A stretch of 53,051 nucleotides of DNA from Kiritimatiellia bacterium (GTDB lineage Bacteria; Verrucomicrobiota; Kiritimatiellia; RFP12; UBA1067). Where the stretch lies: assembly GCA_017563185.1 (NCBI GenBank), contig JAFXIL010000037.1, positions 1-53,051 of the forward strand, in the 5' to 3' direction. Each line of letters begins with the position of its first letter. Within the stretch, counting starts at the first letter, position 1. Both the position numbers and the translations under genes were made by a program. This document shows, piece after piece, positions 27,535-36,277 of the stretch. A model generated the notes under the pieces. It ran no database searches and had not been told where the DNA came from. It saw nothing but the letters and a program-made list of their open reading frames with translations.

Positions 27535-29208
27535 ATGACGTGTGCCAAGATAGTGCTGGCAGGGCTTGTCGCCATAGTGGCGACGGCGTCTGCGTGGCCG
27601 CCGCCCGACGAGGTGGCGAAGACGAAGCCGATCGTGGACGAACTGATGTCCGCGAAGGGCGCGCTCGCGCCTGCAGACAAGGCCGAGGCGGCGAGCGCGT
27701 TTGCGGAGGAGGCGAATGGCGAGGCCGCGAAGTACCTGCTTCTGCGCAGGGCGGTGGAACTGTACGCGAAGGCGGGCGACGACGGGAGGACGGCTGACGC
27801 CTTCCAGAAGCTGGTCAAGGACGTGAAGGACGTGCCGCCCGCCGTTCAGGAGCGCATTCTGCTCGATGCGGGGCGCACGCTCGCGAAGAGGGTTCGTCCG
27901 CTGAGGACCGAGGCGCTCTTCAAGGGCGTTCGTGCGCTCGTTTGGGCCGAGAAGGAGCTTGCGGCGGCGCGCATGGAGCTGACGGGATCGAAGAAGGACG
28001 ATCCCGCCGCCAATCTGCGCGCAGGCAACGCGCTCGCCGTGCTGGGCGACTGGCCGAAGGCTCTTGAGCATCTGTGCGGCGCACAGGGCAAGATAGCGTC
28101 CGTCGCGGACCATGAGATCAACAGCACCGTGACTGCGGACAAGCTCGCCAACGCCTGGTGGAAGGCGTCTGCGGCAACGGAGAGCGATTACGTGAAGAAC
28201 GCGTACCGTCGGCACTCCGTCGAACTATACCGCAAGGCGCTTGAGGCAGACCTCCTCGTGGGACTTAACAAGACCCTCGCCGAGAACCGGATCGCCGAGT
28301 TTGAGAAGGCGGACGACTTGTCTGCTGGATCTGCCGCTGGAGTCACATCGGGAGCGGCGCGTCCCGTTGCGGCCACTGAGAGAACGAGTTCCAAGCTGGT
28401 CATTGTCGCGCAGAACAACACGTCAGATGTCAAATACAAGTTCAACTACAGGCTTGACACCAATGGCAATGCCATTCTGTGCGGTAATCCTTGCGTCAGT
28501 CCGAAACCGGAGGGTGAACTTGTTGTGCCGGATAAGATTGACGGCCACACAGTCACAAAGATTGACGATATGGCTTTCATCGGTTGCGATAAGATGACGA
28601 GCATTATACTCCCTCCGCACCTAGAGGAAATCATTACAACATGGTTTGGGAGGCGCTGTTCCGGTGCCATATTTGAGCACTGCTTTGCGCTTGCATCCAT
28701 AGATATTGCAAAAACCAATCCGAGATTCACATCGGAGAATGGAGCACTTTACACTAAGGACAAGAAATGGTTGGGCGCATATCCGAAAAACCGCAGTGAA
28801 ATAACTCTGGCGCGGGAAACTACGGGCGTAGGGGCGAATGCGTTCAACAGCTGCATGTTCAAGACGGTAAAAATTCCTGATTCTGTTGAGGGCATTAATT
28901 TCTGGGCGTTTAGAAAGTGTCCAAATCTGGAGGTCGTGGAGTTTCCCAAGAACTTCAAAGGTTATATAGGGGCCTATGTTTTCGATTCCTGTCCGGAAAT
29001 GAAGAAGGTTGTATTCTACGGTGACGCCCCTGCCATTGGCGTCCGTCGCACTAAAGCAAGGCCGAACCTGTTCTGGGCTTCGCCCAATGGCATCGTGGTT
29101 GAGGTCAGGAAAGGCACTAGGGGATGGAAAGGGAAAGGCTCTACCGAGCTCCCAGAGTTCTGGCCACTTGAGGGCAACCCTAAACGCCGCATCCGATACA
29201 TTCCGTGA
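27535..29208 (+). CDS. Secreted BspA-type leucine-rich-repeat protein with N-terminal helical domain
   Basis: 557 residues, signal peptide ending ATASA, GAGGAAAGGAAAG leader upstream. The first about 270 residues are helical. Residues 20-110 (EAAKYLLLRRAVELYAKAGDDGRTADAFQKLV) match the N-terminal domain of the SUMF protein at 24357; similar domains are fused to effector modules in many planctomycetal proteins. Residues about 330-530 hold BspA/LRR_5 repeats (DKIDGHTVTKIDDMAFIGCDKMTSIILPPHL; GANAFNSCMFKTVKIPDSV; FRKCPNLEVVEFPKNF). Such LRRs mediate surface binding. There is no anchor motif. It is probably secreted and shares its promoter with no neighbour. Confidence 0.85.
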   Translation: MTCAKIVLAGLVAIVATASAWPPPDEVAKTKPIVDELMSAKGALAPADKAEAASAFAEEANGEAAKYLLLRRAVELYAKAGDDGRTADAFQKLVKDVKDVPPAVQERILLDAGRTLAKRVRPLRTEALFKGVRALVWAEKELAAARMELTGSKKDDPAANLRAGNALAVLGDWPKALEHLCGAQGKIASVADHEINSTVTADKLANAWWKASAATESDYVKNAYRRHSVELYRKALEADLLVGLNKTLAENRIAEFEKADDLSAGSAAGVTSGAARPVAATERTSSKLVIVAQNNTSDVKYKFNYRLDTNGNAILCGNPCVSPKPEGELVVPDKIDGHTVTKIDDMAFIGCDKMTSIILPPHLEEIITTWFGRRCSGAIFEHCFALASIDIAKTNPRFTSENGALYTKDKKWLGAYPKNRSEITLARETTGVGANAFNSCMFKTVKIPDSVEGINFWAFRKCPNLEVVEFPKNFKGYIGAYVFDSCPEMKKVVFYGDAPAIGVRRTKARPNLFWASPNGIVVEVRKGTRGWKGKGSTELPEFWPLEGNPKRRIRYIP

Positions 29209-29252
29209 TTAGTGTAGGCGTGGACGTGAAGAGTGATAGAAAGGAAGAAATC

Positions 29253-32200
29253 ATGTCAATTGAAAAAGTTCTTGATGTAAAGTCGTATGCGGGGAATCCG
29301 CACGTAGGGTTTGATGAGGGAGAGATTGTATCGGCAGCAACGCCTCGTCGCGGGTTCTTACATTGCAAACTCAGAAAAATCATCACACGTACAGTTGCTT
29401 TGGCGCTATGTTTAATAACTGTAATGGAAGCGATGGCGGCTGATATTCGTTGGGATGCCCCATCATCTGTTAAAGTTGGACAGACATTTTATGTTAGGGC
29501 ATATTATAATTCAATCAAGGCGTCTGTGTGGGTGGATGCATCTGCAAGCAGTGGTTCGGTTTGGGAATGGGATGCTGCCGACCAGTATAAGGCGGCAACA
29601 GCGGGAAGCGTAACATTCTATTTTCAATACGATGTAGGTTCCCAGAGATATACAAGCAAGAAAGTCGTGACGATTCAAGGGGATTCGCAACCTGAGCAAC
29701 CGACATTAGGATCTGTAAGCATATCGCTTTCTTCGTCGTCTGTAGCTCCAGGTGATGCGGTGTCATGTTCGCTTAATGCGTATTCAACCACAGGGGCTTC
29801 CATTACTGGTGGTACTAAATCATGGAAAGTGTCTAGTACCACGAACGACACCATTTCCTCTTCTGGCGTTGTAACCGTTGCCGCCGCCCAGATTTCACGG
29901 AAGATTTCCGTTACTGGAAGTTATACGTATGGAGGGGTCACTAAGAGTGCTACGGCGACAATCACTGTCACGCGATTGCCGATAGCCTTGGCTAGCATTA
30001 GATTGATTGCGCCGTCATATCGTGTTACACCTGGCACTCAGATTCCTGTTTCTTTGGAAGCTGATTCTGTCTATGATGGTCCCATAACAGACGGTGTAGC
30101 AAGTTGGAGAGTGATTCCCACGGAGTTTGGTGATTCTGTGTCTACAGATGGGATTGTTTCCATTTCAAGCACGAACGTAAATCGTGTGGTTAAGATAGCA
30201 TGCGATTATTCATTTGACGGTATTACAAAATCGGATACGATAGAAGTACAAGTAAGGAGTAGATATGATGCGCGAGCAAATGTAATTGCGGACTACGTGG
30301 ACGAGAACAACGAAGAGTATCAGGCTCTCAACTATATTGAGGCGACTGGTAACCAATGGATAGTAACGGACATCAGACCAACCTGCACTGATATGGTTAA
30401 GATGAAGGTTCGGATCTCCTCAATTTCAAAAACTCAGGCGCTCTATTGTTCGCGGACAACGAGGACTTCTAACACTTTTACGGCGTTTCTTATTAATAGT
30501 GTTGTGCGGTGTGATCGTAATACGAATACTTCTACCACGGGGAATACCGTGCCAAGTGTTATGGAAGACACCTCTCTCGTAGCAGACTACTATACGCGTA
30601 GCTTCTCCGTCAATGGCGTAGAGCAAAATGCCCTTATGGCAGACGGTAACTATACGCCAGGCAGCGCATTGATGCTATTCGCAAGCAACACGAAGGGCGA
30701 TGCTCTTTCCATGGACATCGTTCCTGGCGATGTTGACAATAAGGCTACGTATAGGCTGTACTATTTTGAGCTTTATTCTCATGGCAGTCAATCGCCTAAA
30801 CATCGACTCGTGCCTGCACGCCGTATATCCGACTCCGTTGTAGGTCTTTATGACACCATTTGGGGAGAGTTCTACGGTCCTGCCGACAATTCAGACGAGT
30901 TTGTTCCTAGTCCATACACTACAGACGTAAAAGCACTCCAACGGTATCCATGGAGCGGGAAGGTTGACATTACTTATACCGTGTTCGGAAACTTTATGGA
31001 AAATGCGCAACAAAATGCATCGGTGGCCTCGTTAAAAGTGACAGCGACGGACAGGGATGCGAACATGACTTATATCGCAACGCAGTTGTCGGGAGACTTG
31101 AGTTTGGCAGAGGGCACGCATGCCATCGTCTGGGACATGGATGCGGAGGGATTGTCACTCAAGTCCACAAATGTTGTATTCGAAGTTTCATGTGTAATGG
31201 CTCCCGCGATCTATTGCGTGATTGACCTTTCTATGGGTGCGAATGCGACATCTTACCCCGTTACATACTTGTCCACTCCACCGGGTGGAGGTTTCAATGT
31301 GGATGAGTACAAGACCACAAAACTCGTATTGCGACGAATTGAGGCGGGGACATTCATTATGGGTGACGATCAATCGGATGAATCGCATCGTGTTACGCTT
31401 ACTAAGCCGTTCTTCTGTGGACTCTTTGAAGTAACGCAGAAGCAATATTCTCTCATCACTGGGGGCAATCCGTCTAACTTCTCCGGCGACAAGAGGCCGG
31501 TAGAGCAAGTGAGCTATAGTACGATTCGCGGGACATCAGATGGCGCGAACTGGCCATCTTCCTCTGCCGTGGACTCGTCGTCGTTCTTGGGAAAGTTGCG
31601 TGCCAGAACTGGACTTGATTTCGACCTGCCCACGGAAGCACAATGGGAGTACGCCTGTCGTGCAGGAACGACTACGACATACAGTTTTGACGATTCGGAG
31701 GATGGAAACTACTACATGTGGGCTTATTTCAATTCCGATTCACAGTCACACGATGTGGGGACGAAGAATCCGAATCCGTGGGGGTTCTTCGATATGCACG
31801 GCAATGTGTGGGAATTGTGTTTGGACTGGTTCGGAGAACTGTCTGCGGGGACGGATCCAAAGGGTTCTTCCTCTGGATCGGCTCGGGTGAAACGCGGTGG
31901 GTCCTGGACCAGCAAGGTGGCTAACAGCACTTCGTCTGCCCGATACCAACACGGGCCGTCTGTGGAGGAAGACACAGTGGGCTTTCGCCTTGTCAGAACT
32001 TTGCCAAGTGATAGCGAGAGCTCCGCCATCGTTCTTTGTGATGGGAAGAGCGCGGTTACAGAGGTGTCGATTTCCACAAGTGGAGACTATCCAACTGAAG
32101 TGACGATTGGCGATAAGACCCATGTATATTGCTATGATGTGGATGGTGGCGTCGGAATTGTACAGACGGGAATAGGAGCGGTTGATTCATCGCTTGACAT

Positions 32201-35006
32201 CCCGTCCGCAATCGACAACAAGCCTCTTGTGGCAATTGGGCACTATGCCTTCGTTGACTGTGGCGACATTGAGATGGTGGTTATTCCCGCCTCTGTTGCG
32301 GAGATTGGGGATTTCGCCTTTGCCGGATGCAGCAACCTTTCGCAAGTGACGATTTCTGGCGACATCGGAACGTTGACAATTGGCGGCAATGCCTTTGACG
32401 CCGTAACGGAAGTGGTGATTGGAGATAAGCAGGGCTATGAGTTTTCCGGATGGACGAATGAAGTGGGGTACGTGGTGTCCAATCCGTTTCATTCTGCATC
32501 TGCTGTTACGGTGTCTCCGGTCTGGCAGAGAACTGAAACGACGGTGATTGATGGGCGCACATGGACAGTTGTGGTTTCAGACAAGGGAGTAGCGACAATC
32601 GGAAATGGCAACGATGTCGCCGTTGACCCTGCGCCGATAGGCGATTTGGCGATTCCTGGAGAAATTTGTGGTTGCTCAGTGACAGGAATTGGCGGCAATG
32701 CATTCGCGGGATGTGAAGGATTGACGAGCATAACGATTCCAAGCAATGTGACAAGTGTTGGCTATGGAGCATTTGAGGATTGCACCGGGCTGACGAACGT
32801 TGTCATTGAGTCTGAGTCGCTTGATTGCATAATGCCTGGATTGATGCAGGCGAAGTTCGATACACGATTTGATGTGACGTCACTAGACGATGCAAGCGAT
32901 GTGGCGAATGTGTCAGGTGTGATTGCTGCGTACATGAGGGTGACGGAAAGTCCGTGGGAATTCTCTGATCCTCTGAATGGCAAGGTGTTTGCATGGAACG
33001 AAACGAATTCGACATTCGCCTATCGGGGACAGATGTATCTAGATGCGGACAAGACCTATGTGTTCGGTACGCATTTTGACAATGATGCGTGTGTGCAGAT
33101 TGACGGTGCCACTATAGTGAATGCCGACAATTCTACTAGCAGAGAAATTCACACTGGCAAGTTTAAATGTTCCCGTTCCGGGTGGTACGGCATTGAATTT
33201 CGTTTCAGTGATGACTATGCCCAGAAGGGGGCGTGGGGAAACCTCTGGACTGCCGATTTTGGTATTGGCTATCGTGACGATGGAAGTGTGGAAACGGTAC
33301 AAAGCGGGTGGAAGCGCCTTCTTGATCCTGGCGACGGGTCGCTTTTCAGATGCGATGGCTTGCGCACGATATTCGCAGGATGCAGTAACATAGTTTCCGT
33401 GACGATGCCGTTGCCGCTTGTTTCGCGGATGTCGTCGATGTTTCCGGGTTCATACGACAAAGTGGCGTCCATCACACTGACAGGCGCTGCGACTGCGATT
33501 CCCGAGAAGGCGTTCGCTGGATGTACGAACCTGGCCAATGTAACGCTGCCGCGAGAAACCAGGACGGTTACCGTGGGTGCAAATGCTTTTGATGCGACGA
33601 CTGCAGTTGGCATAGAGCCTGTTGACGGGTATTTCTTTGGAGGCTGGACAAATACCGTTGGCGTGGTCGTTGCCGATCCGTTCCACTCTGCAGATACAGT
33701 GACGGTGTCTCCATGGTGGCGGAAGATAGTGAACGTCGGCTACGATGCAAATGGTGGTTATGGCGAAATGGCGACGCAGACGGTGATCGAAGGGGATTCT
33801 CTGTCGCTTTCCGCCAATGCGTTTGCGCGTGACGGATATTCGTTCATGGGGTGGAGCCTTTCTGTGGGAGGCGAGGTGGCATATCCGGACATGGCTGAGT
33901 TTGCGAAAGTATCCGCAAAAATGGACGGTGTGGTTCTGTATGCGGTATGGAAACCGCAGCCACCCGTGATTTCGCTGGAAGGCGGAGCGGAGTTCCAGAA
34001 CGCCTCGCGCTTCGTATCGCTTTCATGTGACACCGGCGACGCGCTGATTCTGTTCACGAATGACGGCGGCGATCCAAGAGCGTCTGGACACGTATACAAA
34101 GACCCGATATACATATACGGAACATGCACGCTCAGGGCCGTTGCATGTGGCGCTGGACACTATTCCGACGAGGTGTCTGCCACTTTGACCCGCACCGAGG
34201 GGCTGAGCGAGGCGGCAAACCTCTACGGATATCTGATGGAAACTGACGAGGATAGTCCATGGACGATAGTGACTGATGTCTCGCGCGACGGCGTCTCAAG
34301 CGTGCGAAGCGGAACGGTTGGCCATGGCGGCATGACGTGGCTTCAGACGTCCGTACGCAAGGCGGGCACGATCTCGTTCTGGTGGCGGGCGGCGTGCGAG
34401 GACGCAGAGGATGAGGAGGGCGAGACATATTGGTACGACTATGGCTCTTTCGCTGTTGACGGCGTGGAGAAGGCAAGAATTGCAGGCAACGACACTGGCT
34501 GGCGCAAGATTGAGGTGGACGTGCCAACCGGCGGCAAGCACGTGCTACGCTGGGAATACTGCAAGGACGGCGCGGCATCCTACTCGCCGGACTGCATCTG
34601 GCTTGACCAGGTGCAGTGGGTTCCCGCCGACGGAAGCGGCTACACGTTGACCACTCCCGATCCTGTCCCCTACACGTGGCTTTCGGCCTGGGGCCTGGGA
34701 TTGGATTCCGATTTCGAGACGGCGGCAAGGCAGACAAGCGGCAAGCATGATGCGAACGGACGCCCCATCGCCGTGTGGGAAGACTACGTTGCGGGAACCG
34801 TCCCCACGGATGCGAACGACTTGTTCCGCGCAATAATCTCCATGCAGGACGACGGCCCCCATATCTCCTGGACACCCAATCTCAACACCAACGGCGAGGT
34901 GCGCGTCTACAGGGTGTGGGGCAAGGCGGACTTGAAGGACTCGGCCTGGACGTATCCCGCGAATCCCACGCACCGTTTCTTCAAGGTGACGGTGGAATTG
35001 CCGTGA
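29253..35006 (+). CDS. Giant mosaic surface protein: Ig-like, LamG-like, SUMF, LRR, PA14, InlB and CHB_HEX modules
   Basis: 1917 residues from the ATG after GAAAGGAAG. The signal helix is unusual, starting only at about residue 43 after a 40-residue polar extension (mature start near ADIRW). Order: three Ig-like domains (63-345); LamG-like domain (356-551, NYIEATGNQWIVTDI); the KVDITYTV module (560-648); SUMF (650-920); LRR_5 repeats (930-1190); PA14-like (1193-1353); more LRR; InlB/Flg_new repeat (VGYDANGGYG...YSFMGWS, about 1490-1570); CHB_HEX-like (1570-1650); a MAM-like jelly roll (1663-1797); and a C-terminal module ending RFFKVTVELP. Up to about 33950 the gene is AT-richer than its surroundings; after that the GC content rises. 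It is probably assembled by domain shuffling. The C-terminal module may be a sorting signal. Confidence 0.85.
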   Translation: MSIEKVLDVKSYAGNPHVGFDEGEIVSAATPRRGFLHCKLRKIITRTVALALCLITVMEAMAADIRWDAPSSVKVGQTFYVRAYYNSIKASVWVDASASSGSVWEWDAADQYKAATAGSVTFYFQYDVGSQRYTSKKVVTIQGDSQPEQPTLGSVSISLSSSSVAPGDAVSCSLNAYSTTGASITGGTKSWKVSSTTNDTISSSGVVTVAAAQISRKISVTGSYTYGGVTKSATATITVTRLPIALASIRLIAPSYRVTPGTQIPVSLEADSVYDGPITDGVASWRVIPTEFGDSVSTDGIVSISSTNVNRVVKIACDYSFDGITKSDTIEVQVRSRYDARANVIADYVDENNEEYQALNYIEATGNQWIVTDIRPTCTDMVKMKVRISSISKTQALYCSRTTRTSNTFTAFLINSVVRCDRNTNTSTTGNTVPSVMEDTSLVADYYTRSFSVNGVEQNALMADGNYTPGSALMLFASNTKGDALSMDIVPGDVDNKATYRLYYFELYSHGSQSPKHRLVPARRISDSVVGLYDTIWGEFYGPADNSDEFVPSPYTTDVKALQRYPWSGKVDITYTVFGNFMENAQQNASVASLKVTATDRDANMTYIATQLSGDLSLAEGTHAIVWDMDAEGLSLKSTNVVFEVSCVMAPAIYCVIDLSMGANATSYPVTYLSTPPGGGFNVDEYKTTKLVLRRIEAGTFIMGDDQSDESHRVTLTKPFFCGLFEVTQKQYSLITGGNPSNFSGDKRPVEQVSYSTIRGTSDGANWPSSSAVDSSSFLGKLRARTGLDFDLPTEAQWEYACRAGTTTTYSFDDSEDGNYYMWAYFNSDSQSHDVGTKNPNPWGFFDMHGNVWELCLDWFGELSAGTDPKGSSSGSARVKRGGSWTSKVANSTSSARYQHGPSVEEDTVGFRLVRTLPSDSESSAIVLCDGKSAVTEVSISTSGDYPTEVTIGDKTHVYCYDVDGGVGIVQTGIGAVDSSLDIPSAIDNKPLVAIGHYAFVDCGDIEMVVIPASVAEIGDFAFAGCSNLSQVTISGDIGTLTIGGNAFDAVTEVVIGDKQGYEFSGWTNEVGYVVSNPFHSASAVTVSPVWQRTETTVIDGRTWTVVVSDKGVATIGNGNDVAVDPAPIGDLAIPGEICGCSVTGIGGNAFAGCEGLTSITIPSNVTSVGYGAFEDCTGLTNVVIESESLDCIMPGLMQAKFDTRFDVTSLDDASDVANVSGVIAAYMRVTESPWEFSDPLNGKVFAWNETNSTFAYRGQMYLDADKTYVFGTHFDNDACVQIDGATIVNADNSTSREIHTGKFKCSRSGWYGIEFRFSDDYAQKGAWGNLWTADFGIGYRDDGSVETVQSGWKRLLDPGDGSLFRCDGLRTIFAGCSNIVSVTMPLPLVSRMSSMFPGSYDKVASITLTGAATAIPEKAFAGCTNLANVTLPRETRTVTVGANAFDATTAVGIEPVDGYFFGGWTNTVGVVVADPFHSADTVTVSPWWRKIVNVGYDANGGYGEMATQTVIEGDSLSLSANAFARDGYSFMGWSLSVGGEVAYPDMAEFAKVSAKMDGVVLYAVWKPQPPVISLEGGAEFQNASRFVSLSCDTGDALILFTNDGGDPRASGHVYKDPIYIYGTCTLRAVACGAGHYSDEVSATLTRTEGLSEAANLYGYLMETDEDSPWTIVTDVSRDGVSSVRSGTVGHGGMTWLQTSVRKAGTISFWWRAACEDAEDEEGETYWYDYGSFAVDGVEKARIAGNDTGWRKIEVDVPTGGKHVLRWEYCKDGAASYSPDCIWLDQVQWVPADGSGYTLTTPDPVPYTWLSAWGLGLDSDFETAARQTSGKHDANGRPIAVWEDYVAGTVPTDANDLFRAIISMQDDGPHISWTPNLNTNGEVRVYRVWGKADLKDSAWTYPANPTHRFFKVTVELP

Positions 35007-35281
35007 ACGGATACAAGTTGTGGGAAAGCTACATGATAGGTGCGAACCCTAATGACAGGAATGATGTTCTGAGAATCACATCGTTTTCGATGAAGGAGGA
35101 TGGTACGTTGGATCTGGACTCGGTCATAGTCTCCCCGTCAAAGTCAGAGTGGAATGTGCAAAATGCAACGTTGTTACTGAAAGGCAAGACGATGCTTGAT
35201 GGTACCGACGATTGGCAGCCGGTGACCGAAGAGAACAAGGCACAATTCAGGTTCTTCAAGGCGGAGGTGGTTCTGCCATAG
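35003..35281 (+). pseudogene. Orphan C-terminal domain, remnant of another giant surface protein
   Basis: From the GTG at 35003, overlapping the stop of the giant gene, a 92-residue frame reads GYKLWESYMIGANPNDRNDVLRI and ends QFRFFKAEVVLP. It is homologous in layout to the last 90 residues of the upstream protein (WEDYVAGTVPTDANDLFRAI ... HRFFKVTVELP) but only distantly identical. Without a signal peptide it cannot be exported alone. It could be a leftover of an exchanged gene end, or a donor cassette. Confidence 0.65.
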
Positions 35282-35284
35282 ATC

Positions 35285-35444
35285 ACCAAAACCGTGGGAA
35301 GAAGGCTCTTGAACGGCTCCATCTCAACCGCCTGCACGGAGAGGTAGTTCACGCCCTTGACCCACAGACCTGCACGAAGCCCACGTAGAAGGGGGTGTTG
35401 GCGAGATTGCCCTGTCCCTTCACCGTCATGAACTTCACTGTCAT
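35285..35444 (-). pseudogene. Frameshifted, truncated minus-strand gene of unknown family
   Basis: After GAAAGGAACAACAAAA an ATG at 35444 opens MTVKFMTVKGQGNLANTPFY and continues VGFVQ. The sense then shifts frame to AGLWVKGVNYLSVQAVEM and EPFKSLLPTVLVIYG, running into the orphan domain on the other strand. One frameshift and a lost 3' end explain the pattern. The product is not recognised. Confidence 0.55.
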
Positions 35445-35541
35445 TTTTGTTGTTCCTTTCTTTTGTGTCGTTGGATGGCCGCGCCTTTCGCGGCCAAAAT
35501 GGTAGGGCGCGCTCGCCGAGCGCGCCGCAAATCCCGTTTTC

Positions 35542-35618
35542 CCGTGTAGGGAAGTCAAACCCTCCGTGTAGGGAGAGCGCTCCCCCCGTGTAGGGAGGCG
35601 GCACACTCCGTGTAGGGA
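35542..35618. repeat. Four 22-bp direct repeats (core CCGTGTAGGGA)
   Basis: The 11-bp core starts at 35542, 35564, 35586 and 35608, exactly 22 bases apart, with unrelated 11-bp spacers. The period is two helical turns, as in protein-binding iterons. It lies between two minus-strand gene remnants. Confidence 0.85.
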
Positions 35619-35623
35619 GCCGC

Positions 35624-35875
35624 TCACTTCCCTGCAGTCGTGGTAACGGGATTCGTCTGCGTCGGCGCGTTCGTGTCGCCGCCTGAGGCGTCCTCGTTCT
35701 GCGAGGACTGCGTGATGATCGCGATGCCCGGTATGCCCAGGGCGTACACGCCCATCGTCTGCGTCTTCGCCCAGATGCGGCGGTCATCCGCTGTGCCGTT
35801 GAACGCCCTCATCGCCGTGTCGAGATCGGCGTCGAGCGCCGCAGTGACGAGCCGATCCAGCCCCAGGCAGGGCGC
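35624..35875 (-). pseudogene. C-terminal fragment of an unknown minus-strand gene
   Basis: The minus-strand frame reads GLDRLVTAALDADLDTAMRA, then FNGTADDRRIWAKTQTMGVY and ALGIPGIAIITQ, and ends NPVTTTAGK with a TGA. Third positions are GC-rich, as in real genes of this window. Upstream (35880-35925) it dissolves into a CCCGCG low-complexity tract, with no plausible start codon. The function is unknown. The frameshifted gene at 35444 lies downstream on the same strand. Confidence 0.5.
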
Positions 35876-36201
35876 GCACTCCGTGCGCGCAGTCGCGCGC
35901 GCCCGCGCCCGCGCCCGCGAAAGACGGTTCCTTGAGAGAACCCGTCTGTGGCTTTCTTTTCCCTTCGCTTTTTCTCTAGGGGGTGCAGGGGGATTTTCTC
36001 TTTTTCCCTTCCGTTTTCTTTTTGCCCGTTGCCGGCCTGTTGATAACTCCACTGGGAGAACGGGCATCGCGTCCCTACCTGGGCGGTTTCCCCGTAGCCG
36101 ATGCGCCGAGCGTCGGGACAGAGAATACGGTGTATTCGAAATGAGGGGGGGGTGAGAGCACGGCACTTGGTAGGCAGAGGGGACATGTCTGGTGGAAGGA
36201 T
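35876..36201. other. Non-coding stretch with low-complexity tract and degenerate repeat
   Basis: It contains a (CCCGCG)n tract at about 35895-35922, pyrimidine-rich sequence, and at 36079-36143 one copy of a degenerate repeat that recurs at 37710-37774 on the other side of the ATPase gene. No gene is supported. Confidence 0.5.
36079..36143. repeat. Degenerate ~65-bp repeat flanking ATPase copy 2, left copy
   Basis: CTGGGCGGTTTCCCCGTAGC onward aligns with 37710-37774 over its whole length at roughly three quarters identity by eye, including ACGGTGT.TTC near the end. The two copies are in the same orientation. Confidence 0.6.
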
Positions 36202-36231
36202 TAAAGTAAGTCATATATCTGACTAACTTTA
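36202..36231. promoter_or_regulatory. 30-bp inverted repeat, probable operator of ATPase copy 2
   Basis: Arms TAAAGTAAGTCA and TGACTAACTTTA around a TATATC centre; 11 of 12 arm positions pair. It ends 11 bases before the -35 box of the ATPase promoter, a position suited to a dimeric regulator. Confidence 0.6.
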
Positions 36232-36242
36232 ACATTGCCATA

Positions 36243-36271
36243 TTGACGAGGCCGTATGACTGTGATATAAT
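36243..36271 (+). promoter_or_regulatory. Strong promoter giving a leaderless ATPase mRNA
   Basis: TTGACG (36243-36248), 17 bp, TATAAT (36266-36271). The expected start point, seven bases after the -10 box, is the A of the ATG at 36278. Confidence 0.78.
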
Positions 36272-36277
36272 TTCCAC

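Noticed and set aside
35542-35618. CRISPR array
   Set aside because: The repeat core is only 11 bp with 11-bp spacers, there are four copies, and no cas gene is present.
36160-36180. AGGGGACATGTCT and AGGGGACAGGTCT (about 39036) as REP/IS200-associated palindromes
   Set aside because: The similarity is limited to about 13 bases and no REP-type transposase is present.
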